A DNA stretch of 64,000 bases from Cladocopium goreaui (GCA_947184155.2 CAMXCT020000383.1:115684-179683), one strand, 5' to 3'; shown: positions 1-10,775, counted from the first letter of the stretch. The notes: generated by a model from the sequence alone, not told the origin. Program-made: numbers and translations.

Positions 1-143
1 ACATTACTTTTTTTGTATGCTGGAGACTGTACATTTAAGCATCGAATCTAAAACATGATTTTGCGATATTTTTAATGGCCTTAGAACGTTCGGTTCTACG
101 TTAAATTTCCCATGGATTCAATGGATTGTGAGTCGCATGGTAA

Positions 144-222
144 TGGAGTTTAACGAACTGAAAACCCACATGATGTTGATTGATGTAACAAAACCATTTG
201 GGTTACAGTTCGTTAAACTCCA
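144..222. repeat. 17-bp perfect inverted repeat
   Basis: Arms at 144-160 and 206-222 (TGGAGTTTAACGAACTG and its reverse complement) enclose a 45-bp loop. CCCACATGATGTTG occurs at 165-178 and again at 243-256, so the stem sits in a small repeat cluster. Confidence 0.7.
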
Positions 223-976
223 TGTGGGTTTATGTGGGTTAACCCACATGATGTTGTGATGCATGGTAACCAGAAAATTTTCATCGCCCAGAACCCAAAC
301 ACATACACACACACATTTGCATGGGTTTTTCCACAATATTCCAACTCACGTAGCAGTTACTGAATGATCACATTTATTTATCACCTGCATATTCTGTTGA
401 TCTATTTCACCATTTATACCAAAAATTTCCCATCTTCTGCATGATGCCATCAATCACCTGACGAGGGGGCGACTGGGACCGCTTTTTGTTCATTTCAATA
501 TGAAGATGGGTCAACATCTTACCTGGAGAATCATGCGCATCCAGCCTCTCCAAGCGCTAAAACAATGGCTGAAAAGCAGGGTTTCTTGTCCAAAGATTCG
601 GCCCAAAATCAAACTGGCATGGATTGGCTGTGACCAAATAATTGAAACCCTCTTGTTATAATCTAAGATATTTAAGATATACCTTGGATCACTTACCTCT
701 TGATACGGCTGTCTGAAAAGGTAAGTGATCTGAACATGTGATGATGGAAATCATTTTTCGGTCTTGTGTGGCAATCTTGGACGGACCGAAACATCATGGC
801 CCTGGTCATATTCCATTATACCAATATGATATTCCATGATATACCTGGGGTCACTGTCATTTGTTTGATTCGTTCTTTTCAGGGGTAAATCCTCATAAAG
901 GCTATTGATTATGATTAAACACATGTTGTTCTTGGTTAAACCGAATTTTTGGGTGGTAACATCTCATAAATCCACA
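223..976. other. non-coding, no gene seen
   Basis: AT-rich with stops in all frames. The only structure noticed is an inverted repeat at about 688-731, built on GATCACTTACCT and its reverse complement. Confidence 0.5.
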
Positions 977-1084
977 TACCCTCTGGTGAACTAACATAGC
1001 AATGGAAAATGGCCATAGAAATAGTGGATTTTCCCATAAAAAATGGTGGATCTTTCCATTGCTATGTTAGTTCACCAGAGGGTA
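977..1084. repeat. family A inverted-repeat element (MITE-like)
   Basis: 108 bp, nearly a perfect palindrome with ends TACCCTCTGGTGAACTAACA and its complement. The core holds GGCCATAGAAATAGTGGATT and TGGTGGATCTTTCCA. TA lies at both ends. It shares the rare end word GTGAAC with the copy at 24135. Confidence 0.9.
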
Positions 1085-2040
1085 AAAGGATTCCCCAAAT
1101 TTTGAATCGTTGCTGGTTTTTACACTTGCCCCAAATCTTGAGATGTAAATCCGAGCATTTCCCTCCAGGTTTCTCGGTTTTGACGCACCAAATCAACATT
1201 ATCCTGATGTAATAATTATCCATTATCTATGTTAATTAACATTACAATATAGTAATATTACTCTATAACCAACATCTCCATTATTATCCATTATCCTCAT
1301 CAAATCGAAACAGTAATAATCATTATTCACCATGATGATGGGTTTTGAACCATTTCCCCAAGTACTACTGTACTAGTTAGTTATTCCTCATACTGCGCAC
1401 ACACACATTTATTTGTATAATTTAATATCATATATATATATATATAAATAGATATAGATACCATCGCCATCACATATCCTCCATTATTGGTTACTCATGT
1501 GGCGATTGGTTCCAATTATTGGTTACATGAATTTCCGTTGGATCACCTTTTGGGGAAGAAAAATCATGGGCTAGCAATAATTGTTTGGTGGGAATACTCT
1601 CCAAAAATCATGGTTTATCCAATAGAATTCACCATAGAAATCATTCGCAATATTTTCGACTATTCCGAAAAAAATTGGCCGAGTAACTCCCAAAAAGATA
1701 GACATTTTACATGAATCAATGTTCGACTGGGAATTGCATCTGTGATCCCCAGTATTGTTTCAATGACCGCAAGTTTCAGCTGTTTTCAGGATAGTGAATT
1801 ACTACAATTCAGCCAGAAAGATTAGACTTCTATTTCTATAAGAACCTGTGCTCCATATTTAAGCAGCCATTTTGGGGGTATACACACCATTTTCAGACAA
1901 ACCATAAACTGATTTTCATAAACTGATATAAATAAACCAAAAATGGTGTGTATCATATCTTCATTACCCTAATTAAATTTTATATGGATTTATATCTTCT
2001 ATATCTCCATAAACTGATTTTCAGCTTCCAACCAGATTCA
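1085..2040. other. AT-rich non-coding DNA
   Basis: Contains an (AT)n tract near 1427-1450 and an inverted repeat at about 1879-1953 (TATACACACCATTTT against AAAATGGTGTGTAT), which resembles the ends of family F at 54509. No convincing coding frame. Confidence 0.5.
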
Positions 2041-2130
2041 TCGGCGCCGGCCGATGAGAGGTGACCATAAGCACCATGAAAACTTCCGAGGAGAAGGCGG
2101 AAGCGCGGGTTGCGGGGTGTGTCTCAATGG
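2041..2130 (+). CDS. possible exon, product unknown
   Basis: A GC-rich island in AT-rich surroundings. One plus-strand frame is open and includes GDHKHHENFRGEGG followed by SAGCGVCLNG, preceded by CCAG. The opposite strand is open too, so strand is uncertain. No family recognised. Confidence 0.25.
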
Positions 2131-2555
2131 GATGTTTAGAACACAGCAACATGGTAGGGATATTTGATGGGATATCATGAGGATAACCAATTGTGACAAT
2201 GATATTTTTTAGCTATTTTGAATGATGATATGATGGGATACAATGGGAAGTATTTGATCTCCAAGTCTTATAGTTATCTGAAATATCTACAATAGCCAGG
2301 ACGGATTATGGAAATTGACCAACAAACACAACTGGGAGCCTTCCTGCACCAAGAAAACTTTCATCCATCATCCGTCTAGGGGGATGATGATTTTTAGTGC
2401 CCACATGGCTCTGATGGATTTTAAATTGGAAACTCAAACTTTGGGAGGTTTAGACTTTGGAAGGTTTCAAACAAGTCACAGGTTCAGAAGTACTTGATTC
2501 GGACTTTATAGCAGTCGCTGGCAGGAATGGATTTGGAGTGATTTAAGCAAGATGT

Positions 2556-2664
2556 CTGGTTGGTGGTTTGGAACATGAATTTTATTTTTTCCACATATTG
2601 GGAATTTCATAATCCCAACTGACGAACCCATATTTTTCAGAGGGGTAGGTATACCACCAACCAG
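2556..2664. repeat. family B inverted-repeat element, 4-bp TSD ATGT
   Basis: Ends are CTGGTTGGTGGTTTGG and TATACCACCAACCAG. ATGT is repeated at 2552-2555 and 2665-2668. The inner part has a TTGGGAAT...ATCCCAA hairpin and a splice-acceptor-like TTTTTCAG before AGGGGTAGG. Confidence 0.9.
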
Positions 2665-2805
2665 ATGTGTTCAACTATCAGGACACATTGAAGTTGGAAC
2701 CCCCAGCTACCCTCCTCTATCACTTCATCAGGGTCAGAGGATTTCTTTCCAAAGTACCTGTTTTTTTTCAGAACATGGCGTGCTCCAAATTTATTTGCGA
2801 GAAAT

Positions 2806-2945
2806 TAGGGTATCCTCAACAATATATCAACATATATCAACAATATATCATCGCACATAAATTAGACAGATTGATACTTGGACAGATTTTACACGACTAT
2901 CCTCAACAATATATCAACAATATATCAACACTACATAAATGTTCT
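2806..2945. repeat. imperfect minisatellite
   Basis: TATCCTCAACAATATATCAA occurs twice about 89 bp apart, with further CAACAATATATCAACA units. Degenerate relatives (GTTGATATAT) recur at 5150-5185 and near 16828. Confidence 0.6.
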
Positions 2946-3004
2946 GATATTCACCATAAGACGGCTTGGTTGATATCCATAAAAAGATGTCCAATTTTGC
3001 CAGA

Positions 3005-3111
3005 TATTCCCTATATACCCATAGCCCCCAGAAGTGTTGTGAAATCGGTCTCGACTCAGGGTGAAGTCTTAGGACGCGAAGAAATCCAGCTGCTGGGCGT
3101 ATCCAGCTGAT
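3005..3111 (+). CDS. possible exon, product unknown
   Basis: After CCCCCAG a plus frame reads SVVKSVSTQGEVLGREEIQL and ends at a TGA at 3108-3110. Third positions are moderately G/C-rich. No domain recognised. Confidence 0.2.
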
Positions 3112-3216
3112 TTGGGGGTTTCCATAGTGAAGTTAGCCCAAAATGGTTGGTTTATGATGGAACATCCGCAAAGAACATGAATGATTTAGGGGTACCACCA
3201 TTGCAGGAAACCGACT
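3112..3216. repeat. family D-like element, diverged
   Basis: Starts GGGGGTTTCCATAGTG and ends ACCATTGCAGGAAACC, matching the GGTTTCC...GGAAACC ends of the better copy at 5526. Another fragment lies at about 3463-3515. Confidence 0.5.
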
Positions 3217-3516
3217 AAAATGGGGAGACTATGGAAGTCTAGAGCAAATTGGAGCAAATTAACCATCAAAAAAGGGGCATCAATGAGAATCAATTGGAAG
3301 TACCAGCCATAGAGTTTTTGCTGGTTCAAACTCATCTTTCTTTTCCAGTCTTTTCAACCATATTTCGGTGTTGAGGATCCCAGTTTTTCGGAAGATCTTT
3401 TGGGAAGGGTGGGTCAACCACCAATGGTAAATCATTGGATTCTATATATGGGGATTTCGTAAAATGGGGGTGGCCCAATAGCTGGATGGTTTATAATGGA
3501 CAATCCAGCTATACCA

Positions 3517-3655
3517 TTATATATATATACATATACATATAATTATACATATAATTTAATTATACATATAATTTAATTATACATATAATTATACATAATA
3601 TATATATAATTATATATATATATTACTGTATATCAATATATTATATATACGCTAT
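3517..3655. repeat. AT microsatellite tract
   Basis: About 140 bp almost entirely A/T, with repeated ATACATATAATT units. No coding potential. Confidence 0.9.
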
Positions 3656-3668
3656 ACCCACCATCACA

Positions 3669-3763
3669 TCATGAATCTGGGCGACTGATATTGACCAGTG
3701 CCGCTAGTGGTCTCACAACAACGGTGTCCACAAGAAGGCCCCCATCCAGCAGATCAATCCCAG
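3669..3763 (-). CDS. possible terminal exon on the minus strand
   Basis: After a CTAG|G acceptor-like site the minus frame reads GIDLLDGGLLVDTVVVRPLA and continues to a TGA at 3669-3671. This is the clearest minus-strand island. Product not recognised; a chance open frame remains possible. Confidence 0.3.
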
Positions 3764-4031
3764 CCTAGTCATAAAGCAAGCTTATGGTGGATATGTCTAT
3801 AATTGTATTCTGTGATATTAGAATATGTATGTACTTAATATCGAACATATCCACCATATTAATAAAGCATATATTAAATCTATTCTGTGATATGGTATGT
3901 TCGATATGAGATTTATGCTTAATATCGAACATGGTATGTATGTACTTAATATCCACGATTACGTGTGCCATAGCCACCATAAGTAGATCCATAGACATAT
4001 AATTCATCGCACTTAATAGATCCAGCATATT

Positions 4032-4135
4032 TACCCTCTGGTAAACTAACATAAGTATGGAAAATCACAATTTTTAATGGGAAAACTCACTATAAATTGC
4101 CATTTTCAATAGCTATGTCAAATTACCAGAGGGTA
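4032..4135. repeat. family A element
   Basis: Left end TACCCTCTGGTAAACTAACA, right end AAATTACCAGAGGGTA. The two ends carry different words (GTAAAC and GTAATTT). Core AATTTTTAATGGGAAAA. Confidence 0.88.
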
Positions 4136-4208
4136 TCTTTATTCCTTAATATCGCATTTTTTCTTTTCCTTCCATGTGCCATATCTATACTTACTGAATC
4201 TTACTGAT

Positions 4209-4295
4209 GCTAAACCTAGGAAATGTGGGAACGGTTTTGGATTGGTTTTGGTTCCGATATATTCCGATCATTCCCCCATTCCCTACGTTTAGCAT
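4209..4295. repeat. family N inverted repeat
   Basis: GCTAAACCTAGGAAATG faces CATTCCCTACGTTTAGC across about 50 bp. A second copy with the same arms lies at 47530-47630. Confidence 0.6.
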
Positions 4296-4469
4296 TCTCA
4301 AAACCACCGTAACCATCAATAAATCAGCATTAATGGTTATGAATGGTTATTAATGATGGAATATAATATGATACATACTTATTATGATACATACTTATAT
4401 GATCTTATATGACAAACAAACAATTTTTATAAACCAGCACTTTTCCAATGGTTATGGTATGGTTTTCCA

Positions 4470-4640
4470 AAACACTTGAGGCCCAAAAGTCGGTGAAAGT
4501 TTCCACCCAGTGCCTTATGCGCTTCGGTCGATGCGCCGTTGCGCGACCCGCACGACCCAGGACCTTTAGCTCCGAAGAGAATGATGTGCTGCAACTGACC
4601 TCCACAGGTGAACTGGATGCAGTTTCTGCCATGGCTTCCA
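4470..4640. CDS. coding-like GC island, strand uncertain
   Basis: Two frames are open and protein-like: plus (KSVKVSTQCLMRFGRCAVAR...) and minus (QFTCGGQLQHIILFGAKGPG...). G/C at third positions is similar for both. Probably one exon of an unrecognised gene. The flank at 4426-4462 (AAACCAGCACTTTTCCA) recurs near 39031-39070. Confidence 0.3.
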
Positions 4641-4677
4641 GTTCGCTATGTAACAAATAACCATGTATATATATATA

Positions 4678-4782
4678 TACCCTCTGGTAAATTAACATAG
4701 ACCCTGAAAATCACCAATTTTTAGAGGAAACTAATCTTCCAACCCATATCTACCAGGGTCTATGTTAATTTACTGGAGGGTA
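4678..4782. repeat. family A element, subfamily A2
   Basis: Family A ends (variant right end TTTACTGGAGGGTA) around a different core: ATAGACCCTGAAAATCACCA facing the complementary CAGGGTCTAT. A very close sister is at 50378-50482. Confidence 0.88.
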
Positions 4783-5045
4783 TATACATGTATGATATAT
4801 ATATATAGGTATTACACTAACATATCGATATATTATATATTATACGTATGTAAAGATTATGCATCTAATCATATAGTTATATTTATATTCACAAGTATGT
4901 ATGTATATTGTAGAAATAGAAATAGACATAGTTTGCGAAAGGGATGTAGGCGCTAGGTCACCTGTACATAAGGCATGTATTCACCATCGGATATTTGCAT
5001 ACTACATACACTTATATTTGCCACACTATGTATGTATATGCACTT

Positions 5046-5150
5046 TACCCTCTGGTAAACAAACATAGCTATTGAACATGGTGATTCATAGTGGATTTGC
5101 CCATTCAAAATGGTGGATCTTCCATAGTTATGTTAGTTTACCAGAGGGTA
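5046..5150. repeat. family A element
   Basis: Ends GGTAAACAAACATAGC and GTTAGTTTACCAGAGGG. The core is GGTGATTCATAGTGGATT then AAAATGGTGGATCTTCCAT. It is followed directly by short GTTGATATAT tandem units. Confidence 0.9.
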
Positions 5151-5284
5151 TGTTGATATATGTTGATATATGTTGATACATGTTGATAACACTAAGATAA
5201 TAAACTGAAAAATAATTGGACAAAGCATTGATATGCACTTTATATACACACACATTTTGTTTCCCCTATCATATCTCCTGTGGT

Positions 5285-5395
5285 ATGCCAGTTTCCGCGT
5301 TTCCGCGCTAGGGGATGTGGTGGTGCAGTCCATGGAGGAATCCTGGGACTTCCTGCAACTTGCACCGGTGGATGAGGCGAAAGCATCGATTTTTT
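5285..5395 (+). CDS. possible exon, product unknown
   Basis: Open plus frame containing ALGDVVVQSMEESWDFLQLA then PVDEAKAS, with mostly G/C third positions. Nearby GC-rich words are absent from the flanks, so it stands out as a coding island. No family recognised. Confidence 0.35.
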
Positions 5396-5417
5396 TTCCA
5401 CATTTAGTTATTTCCAT

Positions 5418-5496
5418 GAAATGGCCATAGAAATAGTGGATTTACCCATGAATAGCATGGTGATTTTCCGTAGTTACGTTGGTTTACCAGAGGGTA
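5418..5496. repeat. family A, right part only
   Basis: Begins in the core (ATGGCCATAGAAATAGTGGA) and runs to GGTTTACCAGAGGGTA. The left terminal repeat is missing; the upstream neighbour is the exon-like island. Confidence 0.8.
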
Positions 5497-5525
5497 GTTA
5501 TACTGTATAAGAGGGTACTGTTTTT

Positions 5526-5658
5526 GAGATATGGAGGTTTCCTAAGTCATGGGGGCATCCCCAGTCATAACCCATTTTTATCATTTTTGTTCGGGATTTT
5601 CCATGAAATAAACCATCTAGCGAGCTTGGGGTAGCTCCATTTCAGGAAACCTCCATAT
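5526..5658. repeat. family D inverted-repeat element
   Basis: Ends ATATGGAGGTTTCCTAA and TTCAGGAAACCTCCATAT are inverted copies. The core holds CATCCCCAGTCATAACCC and TTTTCCATGAAATAAACCAT. It serves as the reference copy of the family. Confidence 0.8.
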
Positions 5659-5664
5659 ATTGCA

Positions 5665-5729
5665 CTGGTTGGTGGGTTGGAATCCCAACTGACTTTCATA
5701 TGTTCAGAGGGGTTGAAACCACCAACCAG
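5665..5729. repeat. family B element, short form
   Basis: 65 bp: CTGGTTGGTGGGTTGG, GAATCCCAACTGAC, GTTCAGAGGGGTTGAAACCACCAACCAG in sequence. The first half of the core is deleted. Flanks TGCA and TGCT differ at one base, so the TSD is nearly intact. Confidence 0.8.
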
Positions 5730-6359
5730 TGCTACGTAGTTTACCCTGAGGTATCAGAATGAAAATAGATGTAGGGCATTCCCGGAATTGATGTATTGGA
5801 ATCTGATAAAGTATAGGGAATGAAAAGAAAGAGTTCCATAGAATTTGGGACATGGCCACTGACACCAAGGGACAACCATCAACTCGGAGATGCCCGTGGA
5901 TTTGAATATGTCAAGCCTTGTCCAACGATTGAAGGTTTCCCTTAATCGAACCAAAGGAACCAATGCGACAATGCGACGGCAGTCGTTTGGGATTGAAATT
6001 TCGGGACCTCACCATGGTTAAACGAGGTTTTTTTCGTTGCAATGCTGGGCTATTGGAAGGTTCGCCATGTTTTTTTTCCACTAAGGTGGTTCAACACAAC
6101 TGCGTCAAACGTGGATGGAAAACACATGGAGATTTTGGGATGGAAAAACCTAGCCTAGCTTAGCTACATCAATGCTTTGTCCAATTATTTTTCAATTGAT
6201 TATATTCTGGTTGGTGGTTTCAACCATTTTTATTTTGCATAATATATGAGATAATCCTTCCCATTGACTAATATTTTTCAAAAGCCCGGGCTCAGGAACC
6301 TTCCAGAGGTAGGGCGGCTCTGACTAATCCTGAGGTGAGTTGTGCCGTGGCCGTTTGCA

Positions 6360-9300
6360 ATGGGGCCCATCTTCATACCTGGATCATGGAACATGCTGAC
6401 TATGGGGCAAAGAATCCCGGTTGTTTTCACAGTCATTTGTAGAGATGTTGAAGCTGGAAAACATTTAGCATTTTCATGTGATCGACCAGGACATCGGTTT
6501 TGGATCAATGGTGTGCTCCCTGAGGGTAGGGTTCTGTCTGGCATTGGTTTGGAGGTGACATCACTATCCCCCACCACCTTGAGCATGGGTGAAAAGGCCT
6601 GGGTTCACGCACTGCCTGACTGCGATTTCCACTCGTCCTCCAGTGTGATTGAAGTCTGTTCAGGTTTGGGTGGATTTTCCAAGGAAGCTGCAAGGTTAGG
6701 GTTGAAAGTCCTGTGTGGGGTTGATTGGAACAAAGCTTGGTCGCCCCTGTTCTCTGCACTGCATGATGGAGCGTCCTTGGTGGTTGGGGATCTGTCTGAC
6801 TTGCATGTTGCGTCTAGCCTTGCAGCCAAAGGGGGTTTTTATGCAACTTTGCTTTCAGGGATAGCATGTCAGCCACACTCCAAGCTTGGAGACAAAGGCG
6901 GGATGTCAGACTGCCGTGCAGAGTCATTGCCCAAGACTTTGAACTTGGCCTGGAATTTGCAGTGTCCAATTGTGGTGTTGGAATGTGTCCCAGAGATTCA
7001 AGGTGACTCCGAGGTTCAGCAGTTGCTTAGACAATTTGCCCTTGCCACTGGATACCGGATATCCCAACAAGTTCTCAGCCTTCAGAATGGGTGGTGCAAC
7101 CGTAGGTCACGTTGGTTTTGTGTGCTCACTGCACCCCTGCTTGGTCTTTGCGAGTTGAAGGACTTCCCAGTGTTTGATCAGTTTCGTCGAGTGCAAGATG
7201 TCATGCCAGGTATCCGTCATTGGCCTGAAGTAGATCATGCTCAAATTGACCTCAACTTGTATGAGCTTTCCAAGTTTTATGCATATGCTTCTGGGGGGAT
7301 TGAAAACTTGTTTTTGCGCCTTGGAGAAGCATGTCCGACTTTGCTTCACTCAGCAGGAAACCAGCTCTATGCCTGTGCTTGCGGTTGTAGGGGAGCCTTG
7401 TCTGAACAGCGCATCAGCTCACGTGGTCTCTTTGGAGTGCTTGTCCCACTTGCAACTTCGCAGGTACACATGCAAAGGGTCATGCAGCATTGTCGCTACC
7501 TGCACCCGCAGGAGATGTGGGCATTGCTTGGGGGAATCCCAGGCATTGATGTTGGTCTCAACCTCCGATTGGCCATGGCAGGCATAGGACAGGCAGTGTC
7601 GCCTATGATTGGTCTATGGGTCTTGTCTCAGGTCAAACGACATGTGGATGTTTTCTATGGTCTTGCACAACCCTGTCAGCCAGATCAAGTCCTTGACGCA
7701 TACATGAAGGAGCTGATTGTCACATGCCGGAATTGGTGGCCAGAACCGATTCCTCCCACTGTCCCAGCCACAGCCGAGCCAGAAGATCCCATTGAAGACA
7801 TTCGTCCGTCAATCCGAGTCCAAGTCCGTTGGTTGTCCGACATGTCTGTCCCTGTGTCCGTTGCCTGCCCAGAAGGAACCACAGGTCATGAACTTTTGGA
7901 AGCTGAACAGATCCTCACAGGTACAGCAGCTGAGTTGATGCTGTGGCAAAATGCAAAGGCATTGGACTTAAGCCAGCCTCTGTCAGATGGTGTTGAGATT
8001 GGAGTCGCTCCACTTGGGTTTGAAGCGCCGTGCAGTTCCAGTCTTGCTGTGCCATGTTGTCTGTCCCCTAGTGATGTTTTGGCCGAGTGTCATGAGCAGC
8101 CAGGCAGGGATTGGAATGTATATGCGGTCACGTCCATGGACCAACTGCTGACAAAAAGGGCGTCTCAGATGACCAAGATTGAGCGGGAAGCCATCCTGAG
8201 CTTGCAAGGACCAGTTTGGGGAGATGATGAGCTTTTGGTAGGCCTCCAGGGTATCGCACAACATACAGATCAGGATCAGCATGTCTTGGTTTGGGATCCC
8301 CTTCTTCTCACAGGGTTGGTTCTGTCCCCCAATGATCAAACATGGGCAAAGTTGTGTGCTACGCTTGGTGCAGTTGCCACAATCCTTACAGCAGTCATGG
8401 TTGATCATCACTGGTATCCTCTGGTGTGGCGTATGGACTCAGCAGTTGTCAGGCTTTTCACTTGCGGTGTTGTCCCAGCCCATGTCGAGGTGTTTGAAAC
8501 CTTGGCTACCAAGGTTGGTAGCTTTCGAGGGGTTGAAGGCCAGTGGTGCAACAAGCTTGTCTCATTCGTTCTGTCTGGACATTGTGGAGCTCTTGTGTTG
8601 TCATTTGCCAAGCACCTGCTTTGGGGTGAGTCTTTTCCGTCATCACAGGTTGAGTTGGAATGCATTGCCAAGCAGCTGCGGCAGGATTTTGCGTCTGGTC
8701 TGTCTGAAATGTGTTTCCGTCCTCAGTTGGCAGCCCTTGGACTTTCCGTGGTTGACCAACTTGCTGCGTTGCTCAGTGAACATGGGGTTGAGGCAGGGGA
8801 GTCAATTGCACGTGCAAAAGATGTGATTCAACACTTGGGGGATTCGCATGTCAGCAAGGCCTTGCAGGCAAACAATGCATGGAGGGAACTCAAATGGCTG
8901 GCCAATCAGATGAGACCACCGCTGGTGTTGATCAAGCCATCCGAACTCCAGCGGGCTATTGAAAAACGAGGCGGGACCTACCAAGTAGGCAATAAGCGCC
9001 ACAAAAGAGCCAAGGGACAGGGGAAGGGGAAGCATTTGCCCAGCCTAGATGCTACCATGTTGCGCTTAGAGCCTGGCCTTTTCCAGGATCAGCAAGATCA
9101 AGACTTGAGCCAAGTCGCAGTCGCCAGCATTGGTCCACAGGTTTCAGGTGTAGTGGTGCTCAACCAAGTCATGGCGGAGCCCTACTTGAAAGCCAACAGA
9201 TGTATGTCTGCAGGTGCCTTGGGTCTTTTTGTTGTCGATGCCACCGTCCCATCCGCCACCACGTTGCCTGTGTCACCAGCCCGTGTCCCTTTGATGTGCA

Positions 9301-10748
9301 CAGCCAATTCCGAGCCGTTGCTAGTTGATGGACTTCTGTATCAGTTGGGTGCACAACATGTGAAGCGCTCTATGCCAAGGGCAGGATGTACAGTGCAAGC
9401 AGTAGCAACATGTGTCGTAAAAGCATTGGTTTTTCGTGACATGACTGATGAGAGTTGGCAGCAGGTCTGTGCACACCCTTTGAGGCATATCTTCAGCAAG
9501 GTCAGCCCTTTGCTACCATGTGAAGATGATGAGTGCCCGGGTTGCGAAGCATGGCACCAAACTATGCAGTATCCAGTTGTCTCGCCTGTCTTGGAAGCAT
9601 GGGGAAAACAATGGATGAAGCTCAATTACCAGTATTGCCCTTCTGACCAGGCCGATGTTTTTGGGGTTCATCTGCGATTGCCTGAGGTGCTGCAATGTCA
9701 GGTCCAAGCCTTCAGTGGTTTTCAGGGTGTCTTTCTGGAGCCTCGGTCATTGGACGGCAAGAAGCCTTCCGATCAGTTTCAGGTGATTTGGATGGCTAAG
9801 ACCGACATCTCTCAGCTCATGATGCAGCGCCAGTCCATTCCAGCAATTTGCGGACTTGCCAGGATGGGTTCGAAATTGGGATTGCGTTGTCAGATTTCTA
9901 ATGCAGCCGAAGTGTATGCCAAGGTCAAGCCAGGCCAGACCTACCTGCCTTCTGGTGACAAGCATTCGTACCTAGTGGGGCCTTTCCCTTTTGGAACTTT
10001 GAAGTCATCAGTCGCCCATGCTTTCGCACAGAGCGGATGGGTGGCCAGGCCTGTCCAGCCAGTTGGAACACATGATCACTTGCAAGGGTTGATGTACAGG
10101 GTTCACGCAGTGTCAGCACCTCCTTCGAAAGTGCTGCACATGACACATGGTGATGTTGTGGTGACACAAGAGGGGCTTCCTCCCAACAATGCGCCACTGG
10201 TTCCTAAAGTGCTTGCATCACCGGCCACTGTAGCTATGGTCACCAAGGACCAAGAGGTTGATCATTTGCAGCTTCATGACCCATGGGCACCAGCAATCAA
10301 AGGACACAAAGCAGGTCCAGTGCCAATTCAGATAGGCAACCCTATCGAAGATATGGAGCAGCGGGTGGTAGCAGCAGTGTTGGCTAAGATGCCTGTCAAG
10401 GGTATGGAGGTGGATCAGGATGACAGCCAGCCCGACCGGGTTAGCAAGTTGGAACAGCAAATGCAGGAGCTCCATCATCACACACAGAATTTGGGTCACA
10501 CAGTGCAGCAGCATCATGCCGAACACTCTCAGCAACTGCAGGAAGTTCAGACACAGCTTCAGCAGCAGCATTCGCAGTTTGATGCCGCCATCCAAGCACA
10601 GGCCTGCCAAATCCAGGGTTTTCAGGACACCTTCCAAGAGCAGTTCCGACAGCAGGTTCATCATCAGCAGTCAATGTTAGATGGAATGTTCCAAAAACAG
10701 ATGAACCAATTTGAAAGCCTGCTCACCAAGCGTGCGAGGCAGGAGTGA
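6360..10748 (+). CDS. LINE ORF1: C5 DNA methyltransferase, Ulp1-like region, coiled coil
   Basis: The frame is open from a GTG at 6342, but the first ATG is at 6360, which I prefer (1462 aa). Residues below count from 6342. Methyltransferase: motif I VCSGLGGFS (105-113); catalytic-loop motif IV SGIACQPHS with Cys176; motif VI LECVPE (213-218); motif VIII-like NRRSRWFCVL (253-262); C-terminal RYLHPQEMWALLGGIPG and GQAVSPMIGLWVL (385-428), the target-domain and motif X region. All key residues of a C5-cytosine methyltransferase are present. A second region has WGDDELLVGL (626-635), HHWYPLVW (689-696) and HCGALVL (747-753), the order of tryptophan-acid, His-Trp and Cys-Gly boxes of C48/Ulp1 cysteine proteases; this is tentative. 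Residues about 1360-1460 are Gln/His-rich coiled coil, as in many LINE ORF1 proteins. No stop or frameshift seen. Likely role: a self-encoded activity acting on element or host DNA in the nucleus (inference). Confidence 0.85.
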   Translation: MGPIFIPGSWNMLTMGQRIPVVFTVICRDVEAGKHLAFSCDRPGHRFWINGVLPEGRVLSGIGLEVTSLSPTTLSMGEKAWVHALPDCDFHSSSSVIEVCSGLGGFSKEAARLGLKVLCGVDWNKAWSPLFSALHDGASLVVGDLSDLHVASSLAAKGGFYATLLSGIACQPHSKLGDKGGMSDCRAESLPKTLNLAWNLQCPIVVLECVPEIQGDSEVQQLLRQFALATGYRISQQVLSLQNGWCNRRSRWFCVLTAPLLGLCELKDFPVFDQFRRVQDVMPGIRHWPEVDHAQIDLNLYELSKFYAYASGGIENLFLRLGEACPTLLHSAGNQLYACACGCRGALSEQRISSRGLFGVLVPLATSQVHMQRVMQHCRYLHPQEMWALLGGIPGIDVGLNLRLAMAGIGQAVSPMIGLWVLSQVKRHVDVFYGLAQPCQPDQVLDAYMKELIVTCRNWWPEPIPPTVPATAEPEDPIEDIRPSIRVQVRWLSDMSVPVSVACPEGTTGHELLEAEQILTGTAAELMLWQNAKALDLSQPLSDGVEIGVAPLGFEAPCSSSLAVPCCLSPSDVLAECHEQPGRDWNVYAVTSMDQLLTKRASQMTKIEREAILSLQGPVWGDDELLVGLQGIAQHTDQDQHVLVWDPLLLTGLVLSPNDQTWAKLCATLGAVATILTAVMVDHHWYPLVWRMDSAVVRLFTCGVVPAHVEVFETLATKVGSFRGVEGQWCNKLVSFVLSGHCGALVLSFAKHLLWGESFPSSQVELECIAKQLRQDFASGLSEMCFRPQLAALGLSVVDQLAALLSEHGVEAGESIARAKDVIQHLGDSHVSKALQANNAWRELKWLANQMRPPLVLIKPSELQRAIEKRGGTYQVGNKRHKRAKGQGKGKHLPSLDATMLRLEPGLFQDQQDQDLSQVAVASIGPQVSGVVVLNQVMAEPYLKANRCMSAGALGLFVVDATVPSATTLPVSPARVPLMCTANSEPLLVDGLLYQLGAQHVKRSMPRAGCTVQAVATCVVKALVFRDMTDESWQQVCAHPLRHIFSKVSPLLPCEDDECPGCEAWHQTMQYPVVSPVLEAWGKQWMKLNYQYCPSDQADVFGVHLRLPEVLQCQVQAFSGFQGVFLEPRSLDGKKPSDQFQVIWMAKTDISQLMMQRQSIPAICGLARMGSKLGLRCQISNAAEVYAKVKPGQTYLPSGDKHSYLVGPFPFGTLKSSVAHAFAQSGWVARPVQPVGTHDHLQGLMYRVHAVSAPPSKVLHMTHGDVVVTQEGLPPNNAPLVPKVLASPATVAMVTKDQEVDHLQLHDPWAPAIKGHKAGPVPIQIGNPIEDMEQRVVAAVLAKMPVKGMEVDQDDSQPDRVSKLEQQMQELHHHTQNLGHTVQQHHAEHSQQLQEVQTQLQQQHSQFDAAIQAQACQIQGFQDTFQEQFRQQVHHQQSMLDGMFQKQMNQFESLLTKRARQE

Positions 10749-10775
10749 TGGTGCCCAGTCACACAGCTGACTACC

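Noticed and set aside
10218-10664. 148-residue Leu-rich minus-strand ORF
   Set aside because: Antisense of the Gln/His-rich coiled coil of LINE ORF1.
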